From assembly GCF_017591435.1 (NCBI RefSeq), contig NC_059258.1:1360071-1424070 (forward strand): a stretch of DNA of 64,000 nucleotides, written 5' to 3'. The notes beneath the pieces were generated by a model, which saw only the letters and a program-made list of their open reading frames with translations, made no database searches and was not told the DNA's origin. This DNA comes from Portunus trituberculatus (taxonomy: Eukaryota > Arthropoda > Malacostraca > Decapoda > Portunidae). Each line of letters begins with the position of its first letter. The first letter of the stretch is position 1. Both the position numbers and the translations under genes were made by a program. This document shows positions 27,191 through 38,318 of the stretch, one piece after another.

Positions 27191-27525
27191 TTATTTTTTG
27201 TTTATATTTATTTACTTACCTGTTGGTGTATAATTAAGGTGTATAATTACTCTTTGCTCTGTCTGATACTGTTTCTCTATCTATTTATCTATTCACTTAC
27301 CTGTTCATATGTAATTAAGGTATTGAGTTTCTTTTTCCTCTCTCTTATTCCTTTTCTCTAGTTATTTATTCATCTATTTACCTGTTCGAGTGTAATTAAA
27401 GTGTTCAGTTAATATTTCCTGTACCTTATTCCATTTATCTGTTTATTTATCTATTTAATTACCTGTTCGTGAGTAATTAAGCTGTAATTGAGGTGTTTAA
27501 TGTTTTGTTCTATCTTATTCCTTGT
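27190..27525. repeat. Minisatellite, four units of exactly 81 bp
   Basis: The marker ACCTGTT falls at 27218, 27299, 27380 and 27461, 81 bp apart each time. Each unit holds TATTTATCTATT, ACCTGTTCG and TGTAATTAAGGTGTT plus a T-rich spacer ending CTTATTCC. Unit length is conserved although bases differ. Confidence 0.8.
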
Positions 27526-27599
27526 TTTGTATAAATAGTCTTACAAATATTAAAGAAGATTTATTTTCCTTACAATATTTTTAGTGTGTTAATTTGTAC

Positions 27600-28200
27600 A
27601 CGTGACCTATCGAGTAATTGTATTTTTTCTTCGTTTTTTTCTTTTTATCGATAATGATATGAAAAGAAAAGAAAAGAATGGAAAGTAAAAAAAGGAAAAG
27701 AAAGAAAAAGAAGGGAAAGGAAGATTTTTTGTGTGTATCTTCTTCCTTCTTTCCTTTTTTCTCGATATTTTTAAACACGATAATAAAATAAAAATTGAAG
27801 GGAAGGAAAAAGATTATGTGTGTGTTTTCCTTAATTTGTTATCAACATTTTTTTTAGCGAGATAACAGAAAGAAAAAGAAAAGGAAAGAGAAGAAATAAT
27901 TTGTGTGTTTCTTGCCTCTTTTCTTTCCTTTTTAGCAAGAAAACGAAAAGAAAAAGAAGAAAAGAAAAGAAAAGGAATAATTTTGTATGTTTCCTTTCTT
28001 TTTTCCTTTCTTGAAACATTTTTAAGCACAACAAATATAAAAAAAAAAAAAAAAGAATAGGAAAGAAATCAGTCTGTGTTTTTTCCTCTCTTCTTTTTAT
28101 CGACAACGAAAACAAAAGAAGAAAAGAAAAAGAAAAACAATAATTTCTATATATTTTCCTTTATTTATTTAGTCTGTATATTTTTTTTATTGATTTTTTT
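27600..28200. repeat. Tandem array of pyrimidine/purine near-palindromes, about 83-bp units
   Basis: Six or seven units. Each has a TTTGTGTGTTT-like start, a T/C-rich arm, a short centre (ATCGATAATG, AGCGAGATAAC, AGCAAGAAAAC, ATCGACAACG) and an A/G-rich arm, so each unit can fold back. Starts lie near 27617, 27728, 27817, 27900, 27982, 28069 and 28144. Confidence 0.6.
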
Positions 28201-28321
28201 CCTTTCTTTTTTGGTTACAGTTTAGATATTTTCCCCGTTTTCTTTCATTTTATTTTCCTACAAGTTGATTGGGCGAGAGGAGAAGCAGTCACCAATCACC
28301 ACTCAGAGCCAATTACAACGA

Positions 28322-28335
28322 CCCGCACCACCACC

Positions 28336-28367
<32 letters not shown>

Positions 28368-28424
28368 CAACTCCACCCACCACCACCACCACCACCACCA
28401 CCACCACTACCACGACCTGCCATA

Positions 28425-28499
<75 letters not shown>
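28322..28499. repeat. (CCA)n, (ACA)n and (CT)n
   Basis: CCA at 28326-28350, CAA at 28351-28370, CCA to 28407, then 70 bp CT at 28430-28499. Confidence 0.9.
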
Positions 28500-28501
<2 letters not shown>

Positions 28502-28800
28502 GTGATCAGACAAGACAGAAGAAAGGAAAGACGGAAAGAGAAAAACAAAGAGAATAGGAAGGAGGAAATAAAGAGAAGAATAAGAAAGAAGAAAGAGGAG
28601 GAGGACAGAAAGGAAGATAAAGAAATAAAGAGCAAATAAGAAAAGAAAGAGAAGAAAAACAAGAAAACAAGAAAGAAATGAAGTCAGCATGAAGAGAAAA
28701 TGAGAAAAGATGAAAAAATTGAGAAAAAGAAGATGAAGGAGGAAGAGGAGGAGGAGGAGGAGGAGGAGGAGGAGGAGGAGGAGGAGGAGGAGGAGGATGG
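28500..28800. repeat. Purine-rich stretch ending in (GGA)n
   Basis: AGAAAGGAAAG-type sequence leading to a 58-bp GGA tract at 28740-28797. Confidence 0.75.
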
Positions 28801-29003
28801 GTGTAAACAAAGACAAATTCCACATTGAGGTGTCCAAGACGGCCAGGTAACCAATCAATTAAGGTAAAGATGTCTGAAGTCTCCCCTTACCTTCCCCTCC
28901 TCCTCCCCTCCCTCCCTCCCTCCCTCCCTCCCTCACCTCCACATACCTCTTCCCTTGCCTTTCTCTCTCTCCGTTCCATCTCACTTCCAGCTCCAACTGT
29001 TTC

Positions 29004-29005
<2 letters not shown>

Positions 29006-29080
<75 letters not shown>

Positions 29081-29131
29081 ATTTTTTTGCTCTAATTGTA
29101 AGATTTTATATGTAGAAAAAGTGTATTACTG

Positions 29132-29168
<37 letters not shown>

Positions 29169-29456
29169 AAGAATGCACTGAGCTTAACAATAACGATAAT
29201 AATCACTACCACCACCACCACCACCACCACCACCACCACCACCACCACCAAACAGCATCACTCCGGCGCCATTTAGAGGGAGAAGAAGTGACGCTCAGTG
29301 AAAGCGACAGTTCCATTAACCCTCCATTACCATAAACACGGCCCTCCTTTGCCCCTGATTGATTCATGAAGCGAGGAATAAAATTTGAATAAGAAATACG
29401 AAGGGAGTTACGTAGGCTGTGGTGGTGGTGGTGGTGGTGGTGGTGGTGGTGGTGGT
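29006..29456. repeat. (CT)n, (AG)n, (CCA)n and (GGT)n
   Basis: CT 29006-29078, AG 29134-29167, CCA 29209-29250, GGT 29420-29456. The CCA and GGT tracts are mutually complementary, 170 bp apart. Confidence 0.9.
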
Positions 29457-29541
29457 AACCGTACAGGATAAGATCAAAAACTTGTGTTGAGTTTTGTGTT
29501 GATGGAGTACATAGTTTTTTTTTTTTTTTATTGTGTGTGGT

Positions 29542-29819
<278 letters not shown>

Positions 29820-29907
29820 CCTGAAGGGGCTCGAGGCTGTTCCTGTCACTCACACAGGTGGAAATCAGGTGTTTGTCAGGTTACAGGTATGATGAAGAAC
29901 TCAGATG

Positions 29908-30063
29908 CAGGAGGAGGAGGAGGAGGAGGAGGAGGAGGAGGAGGAGGAGGAGGAGAAAGAAGGAAAATGAAGTGATGGAGGAGAAGGAAGTATCATGATA
30001 AAAGAAGGAGGAAGGTGATAATGATGAGAAACAAAGAGAACGTGAAGGAAAAGTGCAGGTGAC

Positions 30064-30112
<49 letters not shown>
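29908..30112. repeat. (GGA)n and (AG)n
   Basis: GGA at 29910-29955 and AG at 30068-30112. Confidence 0.9.
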
Positions 30113-30114
<2 letters not shown>

Positions 30115-30353
30115 CATTAACTATATAAGGAAATGAAAACTGACGAAGGAATAAATTTAAAAGTCAACAGAAGGAAAATAAAGTCAAGATGCCAACTTTC
30201 TCACCAACAGACAATCTTTACCACGACTATTATAACTCATAGTAAAGCAACAAACATCCGTAGACTCACCAGCGGCCTAGAACAACATAGACGAGAAATG
30301 GAAAAAGAAAATAATAAAAAAAATCCTTCTTTTTGTATATGCTTGGGAAACAA

Positions 30354-30556
30354 TTAACCCTTTCAAGACTGAGATGCATTATTTTGCTGTGATTAACCGA
30401 TTTTACTTGCATTAAGAAGGGTCTATGGAGGTCAAAAGATTAATGGCCAGAGTCTCCACTATTTTAATCCCCCACATGAGTTTCTGAAGCTATAAATCCA
30501 TCAAATAAAAACAAAAAAGTGAATATGGAAACTCGGCATGGTACTGAAAGGGTTAA
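30354..30556 (-). mobile_element. Family A miniature element, copy 2, intact TTAA ends
   Basis: Reads TTAACCCTTTCA at 30354 and TGAAAGGGTTAA at 30545-30556, so about 195 bp lie between two TTAA sites with CCC and GGG termini. Those are the hallmarks of the piggyBac superfamily. The interior is the reverse complement of the other copies (GGTCAAAAGATTAATGGCCA). No transposase: a non-autonomous derivative. Confidence 0.72.
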
Positions 30557-30825
30557 ATGCCATTAGTGTTTACAAGTCCCTAGAATAACCTTGAGAAACA
30601 AAGACTTATTTTTTTTTGTCATATTTTCTCTATCTATTTGTCAGGGAAGCTGTTTTTTTTTTTGTTTTTTTTTTTTGTTTAGAAAGGATTCAAGAAAATG
30701 GTTGAAGTGATTGGATGGTGAAGGGGAGAAGAGAAGACAATGAGACAGGAAAGGGATGGAATAGCATGATAAGGAGTTTGTTTACAGTCTTAAGGCATTG
30801 TCGAAGGAGGTTGTCCCTTGCTTGA

Positions 30826-30860
<35 letters not shown>

Positions 30861-30920
30861 GGTAAGACTCTTTAAATAGTAATGCATCCGGTCGACTGGT
30901 TTCTCTGTCGGTCACATACA

Positions 30921-31455
<535 letters not shown>

Positions 31456-31840
31456 TACCACACATTCCATCACCTCTGTCTGCACGACCAACCTCCCTAG
31501 AATCGTTGAGCTCCCCCTTAGAAGACCCAAAAGAAAACGTGAAACTCGACAAATCAAAGACAAAATCCCTCGAAGCCTTAAAGGGACATAAGAAAACAGC
31601 GAGGTCTCTGTAGGACACCCGCTGAGACCACTGGCCAGCGCTTCGGTTCAACCTTAAACAGTGTATCGCATGTATTCTGGACTCTCATGTATAGTATCAT
31701 TGTATCGACTCCTTTTCGCCTTTTTTCCGGGCGTTTCTCGTGGTGGATTCCCGGCAGAACATCGCCACTTCTTCCTCTCTGACCGGGTGAGTTCGGCTGG
31801 CGGTCATTTCGGCGCTATTGCAAGACTTGGCCCCATGCAG

Positions 31841-32008
31841 CGGTATTCAGAATCGCTTTCCTCACCGCGACTGTTTTCAAAGGCCACGTAAATTATTCGC
31901 TATGCTTTTTTCTTGTGTTTCTGCTGTTTGATAATGTAGAAATTTTACTAATCTGCCAATATCGATGTTATAACACTCTAAGAAACGCGTGTAACTTTAA
32001 ATGGAGCG
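31841..32008 (+). mobile_element. Family B inverted-repeat element, copy 4, single core
   Basis: Left end CGGTATTCAGAATCGCTTTC, then CTCACCGCGACTGTTTTCAA and AAGGCCACG, with GATAATGTAGAAATTTTACT in the core. The right arm is truncated near TTTAAATGGAGCGG. Confidence 0.6.
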
Positions 32009-32072
32009 GGTTTTTTTTAAGTAGTTGAGGCTAAACGGTGCTACAATGAGTCAAAATAATGTCCTAAGTAGT

Positions 32073-32185
<113 letters not shown>

Positions 32186-32285
32186 GGTGGCTGTATTCGG
32201 CTTCTCTAACCTGCGGGACTCCCCACTGCGACAGCTTCTTCTGTTGCAGGTGGACGGGATTGAAAGAGAAGAGGGAATGTTACTT

Positions 32286-32441
32286 CTCCTCCTCCTCCTC
32301 CTCCTCCTCCTCCTCCTCCTCCTCCTCCTCCTCCTCCTCCTCCTCCTCCTCCTCCTCCTCCTCCTCCTCGTCCTCCTCCTCCTCCTCCTCCTCCTCCTCC
32401 TCCTCCTCCTCCTCCTCCTCCTCCTCCTCCTCCTCCTCCTC
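32286..32441. repeat. (CCT)n tract, about 155 bp
   Basis: The longest triplet tract of the window, interrupted once by CGTCCT near 32369. A strong purine/pyrimidine mirror tract able to form triplex in principle. Confidence 0.93.
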
Positions 32442-32523
32442 TCTCAGTCCGTGTCCTGCCCGTCCCTCTCCTCACGAAAATTAGGAAAACACGCAACTGG
32501 GTCGGTCGTTCGCATCACAGCAG

Positions 32524-32524
<1 letters not shown>

Positions 32525-32612
<88 letters not shown>
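32525..32612. repeat. Compound (AG)n(TG)n
   Basis: AG to 32578 then TG to 32612 without a spacer. Confidence 0.92.
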
Positions 32613-32614
<2 letters not shown>

Positions 32615-33390
32615 GGCAAAGGATGTCACGGCGGGGTGGCGATAACACGCAATATCCATCAGGAGCTAAGGCCAACACAGTCTTCATATTTGTCAACAGT
32701 TGTGTGCTTGCGCGGGGCTCGTATCTATACATCGCCTACTTGATGAGCGTGGACAGAGGAACGCAATGGTGGGTTTTATTCTCGCGTTCCACACACACAG
32801 AGACAGACACACACATACACAAAGCGTCATTTACATTTACGGAGGGTAGTGACGGAGAGAACAGAGGGAATACAAAGGAATACAAAGGAAAGCCAAACAG
32901 CAACAGACCTGTTGGTCCTTTCGAGGCTGTTTGGTAACTACTTCTAACTGGCTACAGATAAGAGAGACAGGACAGTATTGGAGAAGGCTCCTACCCACCC
33001 AGGGAGGAGGAGGAGGAGGAGGAGAAGCATCCCGACCTCCGTTTTTAGGGGTTTCCCAGAAGTGAACAGCTGTGAGGTAGGCCAGCTGTGACATAGCTGG
33101 GAAAAACCCACCAATTGTTGCCGCTCTATATAACCATTTAGTAATTTAATCTGTCCACTGGTGTCCTCATCCCTTCCCGCTCCCGCCGCGCCCTCACCCT
33201 ATCTGTATTGACGGGAGATCACGATGCCCACATGTGAATAATAGTCCCGTAAATACCTGGCCGGACAAGTCACTGACGGTATGATGACAAAAGGTGAATG
33301 TTTAAGCCTCGTGTGGCATTAGCGCTAGTCACGCAACAACAGGCCGGTGTCTCATTATAGTGCTGTTAGTGGTGCCTCACGTCTGTCTTA
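32615..33390. other. Low-repeat stretch upstream of family B copy 5
   Basis: Mixed sequence with a short AGG tract (33003-33023) and ATACAAAGGA duplicated at 32870-32890. Frames are short and have no clear splice context. Confidence 0.35.
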
Positions 33391-33391
33391 G

Positions 33392-33742
33392 GCTCGCATT
33401 CTCAAACTCTTCTGCGCTTCATCTCCACTACTTCAAAAGGCTTTATTTCAAATGACACGAGTTTTTTAAAAGATGTTTTTATGATTCTAGATGCAGATTG
33501 ACATGATTTCTATATTACTAACTGTAGAAACTCTCTTGAAGACCCCGCTAGTCATCTCTGTGTCCTTGGAAAATAGTTATGGTAAGAGAGAAGAGAGTTT
33601 TTAAGGTGTTTCTAGTGTTTTAGAGGCAAAATGACATGAAATCTACATTATCAACTGGAGAAACGCTCTAGAAAACCCCGCTAATCATCTCTGTAGCCTT
33701 GCAAAACAGTGGTAAGAGAGCAAAGCCTTTCTGAATACGAAT
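33392..33742 (-). mobile_element. Family B inverted-repeat element, copy 5, two cores
   Basis: Left GCTCGCATTCTCAAACTC, right GCAAAGCCTTTCTGAATACG. Two cores each with a TAGAAACNCTC segment and a CCCCGCTARTCATCTCTGT segment. CTTAG flanks it at 33387-33391 and 33743-33747, a possible 5-bp target duplication. Confidence 0.68.
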
Positions 33743-33747
33743 CTTAG

Positions 33748-34250
33748 CACTGTAGTAACCTTGTGACGCGCACCAGAACACCAACAAAGCAGAAAGAAGC
33801 GGCCCAGTCACCACACGCATTGATGCCTCTGTTAATCACCGCCTGACAAGCCGCAACTTCACTCCGCCTCCACTAAGAAGTGCATCGCGTCCCTCGAGAC
33901 TCAGACAAGCTTCTTTGTGGCCAGCGCTGCGAATTGTCACGGATATTCGAGCCGTTTACGATCTCCCTCAGGACTTCCTACGTGGTGGTGGCGCTACTGA
34001 TGTGCGCTGGTGTATGTATTTACAGTGTTTTACAATGTTGACAGTGTTGACATGTTTACCGGCGTGTTTCCAAGTCTTGTACTGGCGTGAAGGCGTATCA
34101 AAGGCGTGATTTAGTGCTTGTTGTGACGGGCCGGCGTTCCTAATGCGTGTGCGGTGTGTGAAAAGAAAGCTTAGTCCTCGCTGCATGCCGCTCACACGAT
34201 CCCTCTGACGTCAGGACGCCGAGCTACTGACGCGGCTGCAGCAGTGAAGA
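33748..34250. other. Low-repeat, GC-moderate stretch upstream of the internal exon
   Basis: Unique sequence with GGGCCGGCG and a CRE at its end, lying between family B copy 5 and an AGG tract. A candidate promoter or first-exon area on position alone. No start codon and donor pair could be fixed. Confidence 0.3.
34206..34213. promoter_or_regulatory. Perfect CRE palindrome TGACGTCA (site 1)
   Basis: Full eight-base cAMP-response element, CREB/ATF-type, followed by GG. It sits in a low-repeat, moderately GC-rich stretch (33750-34250) about 1.4 kb upstream of the internal exon on the same strand. A second identical site lies 318 bp downstream with the same GG extension. Confidence 0.35.
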
Positions 34251-34260
34251 CACACAGACA

Positions 34261-34350
34261 AGGAGGAGGAGGAGGAGGAGGAGGAGGAGGAGGGGAGAAA
34301 GTAAGGTGTTAATGTTAGCTTTGTGACGTAAAGAGCTAAGGGTTGATAAG

Positions 34351-34410
<60 letters not shown>

Positions 34411-34500
34411 CGGACATTCTCAGCATCCGTCATCTATCAAATCACCACCACCACCACCATCACCACCACTACCACTACCAACACCACCACCACCACCTCA
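34261..34500. repeat. (AGG)n, (AG)n and (CCA)n
   Basis: AGG 34261-34292, AG 34353-34403, CCA/CAT mix 34443-34498. Confidence 0.88.
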
Positions 34501-34523
34501 CAGACAGAAATAGAAGAGGAACA

Positions 34524-34531
34524 TGACGTCA
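34524..34531. promoter_or_regulatory. Perfect CRE palindrome TGACGTCA (site 2)
   Basis: Second exact TGACGTCA, again extended to TGACGTCAGG. I noticed no other perfect copies in the window, so the pair is unusual for sequence of this composition. Confidence 0.35.
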
Positions 34532-34744
34532 GGCTGCTAAAAATAAGAAGTGAACGGTACAAAGCTCGATTTCGGGTAATTTATAAGCGTGTAATGAGAT
34601 AGGAAAGACATAAAAACAAGCGTAAGGAAAATTAATCTCTTTGCTGGCTGGCTGGCGAGAAGAAGGTTATCATATCAGAATCATTAACATTATTATTACT
34701 GGCTTTCGTGTTTGGCTTCCACCGCGATTTATTGGCCCTGGTTT

Positions 34745-35190
34745 TAGTGATACATGGATTCGCTTTGCTGTGTCGTGTCCGCGTGTTTGTGTGTGCTAGA
34801 TACAGATGGATGGTCAAATGGATGGAGTGGTAAATGGATAGATAAAAAGTGATTATTATCCTTTCTGGGTGGGTTTTGTCTTGTATGTATCTTGTGTTCA
34901 TGCTTTTGTGTGTGGTGGATACAATTGGATGGATAAATGGATGGATAGAGTGATAGAGTCGTCAATCAGTCCTGGATGTATTTTTCTCTCGTTTTCTCTC
35001 GTGTGTATCTTGTTTCCTTGTGTTTGTGTGTGCTCGATACAGTTGGATGGTTAAATGGATGGGTGAATGGACGGCAAATAGACAGATTAAGTGATTATTT
35101 CCTCTCTGGATGGATTCTCTTGTATGTATCTTGTGTGTTTGTCTTTGCTAGATACGAATGGTTAAACGGATGAATAAAGACAAACACTAC
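34745..35190. repeat. Minisatellite, four units of about 118 bp
   Basis: The GATACA(N)TGGATGG marker recurs at 34799, 34918, 35036 and 35151 (spacing 119, 118, 115). Units contain TTGTATGTATCTTGTGT, GTTTGTGTGTG and TAAATGGATGG. Ends 390 bp upstream of the internal exon. Confidence 0.75.
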
Positions 35191-35199
35191 AAAGACAAT

Positions 35200-35570
35200 G
35201 TTTTCTAGAAAGGCAAACGTAGATGAACTAAATGATAAATATACAATGGATAGGTAAAAAACAGAGCGCGGAGTCACATGAGGAACGAGAAAGGAGGATC
35301 AAAGACTCACGGGACATCAAGAGAAGCAGGAGGAGAGAGAAGACGAGCAGTAAATGACACAAATCAAGGTGAGGAGAAGGAAGAATGAGATCGAGGAGGT
35401 AAAACTGAAGGAAAAACCACCATGACGAAGAGAAACATTGATACTTGAAGTAGAAGCATAAGAAGCGGAGGGGAGGAGGGGAGGAGGAGGAGTGGAAGGA
35501 GTAAGAATTAAGAGTGAGGACAGCATGAGTACTAAAAATGAGTACAATAGTTAACCTAGTCTCTTGTCTT
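35200..35570. other. Intron-like sequence before the internal exon
   Basis: Purine-rich, with GAGGAGGGGAGGAGG at 35469-35490. Ends in the T/C tract and CAG of the acceptor. A TTAAC branch-point-like motif lies near 35551. Confidence 0.45.
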
Positions 35571-35580
35571 TTCCTGACAG

Positions 35581-35658
35581 AGAGCGGCACTGGCTGAGAA
35601 TGAAGTACACACGTTGAAGGAACAGCTGGAGACGGTCAAGTGCCAGAAACTGAAGGAA

Positions 35659-35691
<33 letters not shown>

Positions 35692-35979
35692 ATCAACAGC
35701 AGTACCAGTCCGAATAACAACAACAACAGCATCAGTAACAGTAGCACTATCAACGGGAACAGTGTAACCAACAGTAGCAGCGCCTCCTCCACTACCACCA
35801 CTACCTCTTCCTCGTCCTCTTCCTCCTCCTCATCTTCCTCCGCCACCACGACCTCCACCACCACCACCACCACCTGCCCCTCAGACACGGGCATCGATCT
35901 GGTGGATTCCTCTGAAATTAGCGAGAGAATAGGAAGAAAGACGCCTATGGAGGAAATTATTCAGTCAAAAGAGAAAGAG
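35581..35979 (+). CDS. Internal coding exon, coiled-coil plus Asn/Ser/Thr-rich protein, gene not recognised
   Basis: Seen: a pyrimidine-rich stretch ending in CAG at 35580, then 133 open codons in phase 0, then GTAAGT at 35980, so the exon is symmetric (0-0) and 399 nt long. Residues 1-26 have heptad spacing (A2, A5, V9, L12, L16, V19), consistent with part of a coiled coil. Residues 27-70 are Asn/Ser-rich and 71-98 Ser/Thr-rich. Residues 99-133 return to normal complexity with acidic and basic residues (SDTGIDLVDSSE, then TPMEEIIQSKEKE). The homopolymeric part uses mixed synonymous codons (AAC/AAT, AGC/AGT/TCC/TCG/TCT/TCA, ACC/ACG/ACT), unlike the pure DNA microsatellites around it, which suggests protein-level constraint. 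The frame stays open after 35979 only into T-rich intron sequence. Upstream and downstream exons are not in clear view. I do not recognise the family and assign no function. An alternative is a decayed or alternatively spliced exon. Confidence 0.55.
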
Positions 35980-35984
35980 GTAAG

Positions 35985-36214
35985 TAGAAACACCTGGAAA
36001 ATTGTGCACGGATCATTTTTTTTTTTATTTTTTTTTTTTTCGTTTTTATTTTTCTTCTTCTCGTTTCGTGTTTGTGTTTTTTTTTTTTTCTTTCGTTCGT
36101 TTTGTTTTGGTGTTAAGTTGTTTTGTTTTGTTTTGTTTGTTTGTTGTTGTTGTTTTTTTTTAATGTGCATAAGTGTTTAATTGTTAAATTGAGAGAAAGA
36201 AGCAAGACGAGGAA

Positions 36215-36260
<46 letters not shown>
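35985..36260. other. T-rich intron start and (AC)n
   Basis: Follows the GTAAGT donor. Long T and GTTTT runs to 36160, then AC at 36218-36258. Confidence 0.55.
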
Positions 36261-36264
<4 letters not shown>

Positions 36265-36363
36265 ACTTTTTGTCACGAATCATACGCGTCTAATATTACT
36301 TGACAAAAAACAAAACAAAGCAAAAAATATAAACAATCATAATAAACGTGGAGGGCTTACATG

Positions 36364-36570
36364 TCTCCTCCTCCTCCTCCTCCTCCTCCTCCTCCTCCTC
36401 CTCCTCCTCCTCCTCCTCCTCCTTCTTCTTTTCTTGCTCTCCTTCTCTTGCTCTACCATTACCATCACCAAAACCTCTCCCTCTTCCTTTATCAAACTCT
36501 CCTCCTCCTCCTCCTCCTCCTCATCCATCTATCACCCTCTCATCTCCCACCTCCTCCTCCTCCTCCTTCG
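36364..36570. repeat. (CCT)n tract and related C/T-rich sequence
   Basis: CCT at 36364-36423 and shorter CCT runs at 36502-36522 and 36548-36567. Confidence 0.9.
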
Positions 36571-36959
36571 CCTTCATCTTCGTCAGTCATTCAGGGAGCT
36601 AGGGACAAAACAATAGCGGAGCGTGGAGCGTGACAAGGGCAGGAGTGGAAGGCTTAACAGAGGCGATAGAGTCACGTATTTATGAGCGTGACGTGAGTGA
36701 GTAGTATTGGCAGTGCGTGGGTTTTTATTAAGGCGAAACGTGATTGGTTGGCAGTGAAAGTCTTGTCATGGAGGGCTGAAGGGTTGGGATGGTTAGGTTA
36801 AGTCTATACGTGCTTATATACATACATACACGTTCACAGCCTCCAGACTACCTTGTTTAGTCATGCACGTTCGTCAAACATAGTCACACCCTCACTCGTC
36901 TGCTTAAAAGAAAACAAGAGATACAGTCACTCGGTCATAAATACATAAGCTTCAATATT

Positions 36960-37173
36960 TTAACCTCTTCAGTACCAGGACGCGTTTCCACATTCATTCT
37001 GGTGACTATTTGGTGATTCTATACAGCTTCAGAAACTCATGTGGGGGATTAGAATAGTGACGACTGTGGCCATTAATCCTCTCACATCAATAGACCCTTG
37101 GAAATGTTAACAAAATGGTCCAATGGTACGCAAACCTCAAGGTAGAAAAGTGTCCTAGTACTGAAGGGGTTAA
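36960..37173 (+). mobile_element. Family A miniature element, copy 3, intact TTAA ends
   Basis: Left end TTAACCTCTTCAGTACCAGG, right end TAGTACTGAAGGGGTTAA. The inverted repeats match over about 22 bp with few differences. TTAA at both ends (36960-36963 and 37170-37173). Confidence 0.72.
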
Positions 37174-37344
37174 ACTTCGATACTTAAAGAGGTGCTGGCG
37201 ATGTGAGGAGTGTATCAGCAGAGTAGCAGGAGTGTCAGCTGGTGATACTGATCCGTGGTACTCTGCTGACGTGTCTTTAGGAAGCGAATTTCATCTCCTG
37301 AAGACGAGGAGGGTGAAAAAAAAAAAAAGAGACAGCGTGAGGTC

Positions 37345-37668
<324 letters not shown>

Positions 37669-37752
37669 ATCGACACGTGTTAATGGGAGACAGACAGCCC
37701 TCTATACCTCTCTGTCTCTCCTGCCTCGCCTCACTGACAACCTGAATTATTG

Positions 37753-38318
37753 ACAGCCTTTCATGACACCAAGCTACTGTTCTCAAAGACCACAGCGATG
37801 AAATGGCCCATTCTTAAGACTGTTTCTCCTGTTGGTAATGTAGAAATGTTGTTCATCTGTCACTGGAACCGCAAAAAAAAAAAAAAAAAACACTTAAAAA
37901 CCCGTATCACTTCAAATACTAGAAATCTTGTTAATCCATCACTTGAAAACCTCTTGAACTTGTAGAAATCATGTTAATCTGCCAATGGAACCTTAAAAAC
38001 ACTTGAAAACGACTTGAACTTGTAGAAATCTTGTTAATCTGACAATGGAACCTTAAAAACACACTTAAAAACCACCTAAACTTCCAGAAAACTTGTTAAT
38101 CCGCCAGTGGAACCTTAAAAACACACTTAGAACTAGTAGAAATCATGTAAATCTGCTACTAAAAACTTAAAAACACATTTAGAACAGCAAAAATCATGTT
38201 AATCTACCACTAGAACCTTAATAACAAATTTGAAAACCACTAAGACTAGTAGAAACCTTGTTAATCTGTCACTGGAACCTTAAAAAACACAATTGAAAAC
38301 CGCGTCACTTCAACTACA
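37753..38318 (+). mobile_element. Family B element, copy 6, with expanded 8-unit internal array
   Basis: The left part (TACTGTTCTCAAAGACCACA, then CTGTTTCTCCTGTTGGTAAT) matches family B. From about 37838 the internal segment TAGAAATCTTGTTAATCTGC plus GGAACCTTAAAAACACACTT is repeated about eight times with 42-79-bp spacing. The element ends near GCGTCACTTCAACT without a clear right inverted repeat. Confidence 0.65.

Noticed and set aside
35614..36180. 188-codon unspliced frame as a single-exon gene
   Set aside because: The part after 35979 is Phe-rich translation of T-rich intron and a consensus donor sits at 35980; the frame also extends upstream to the acceptor, so an internal exon fits better.
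37838..38318. CRISPR-like array
   Set aside because: Units are adjacent, diverged and derived from a mobile-element core; spacing is irregular and there are no unique spacers. The genome is eukaryotic.
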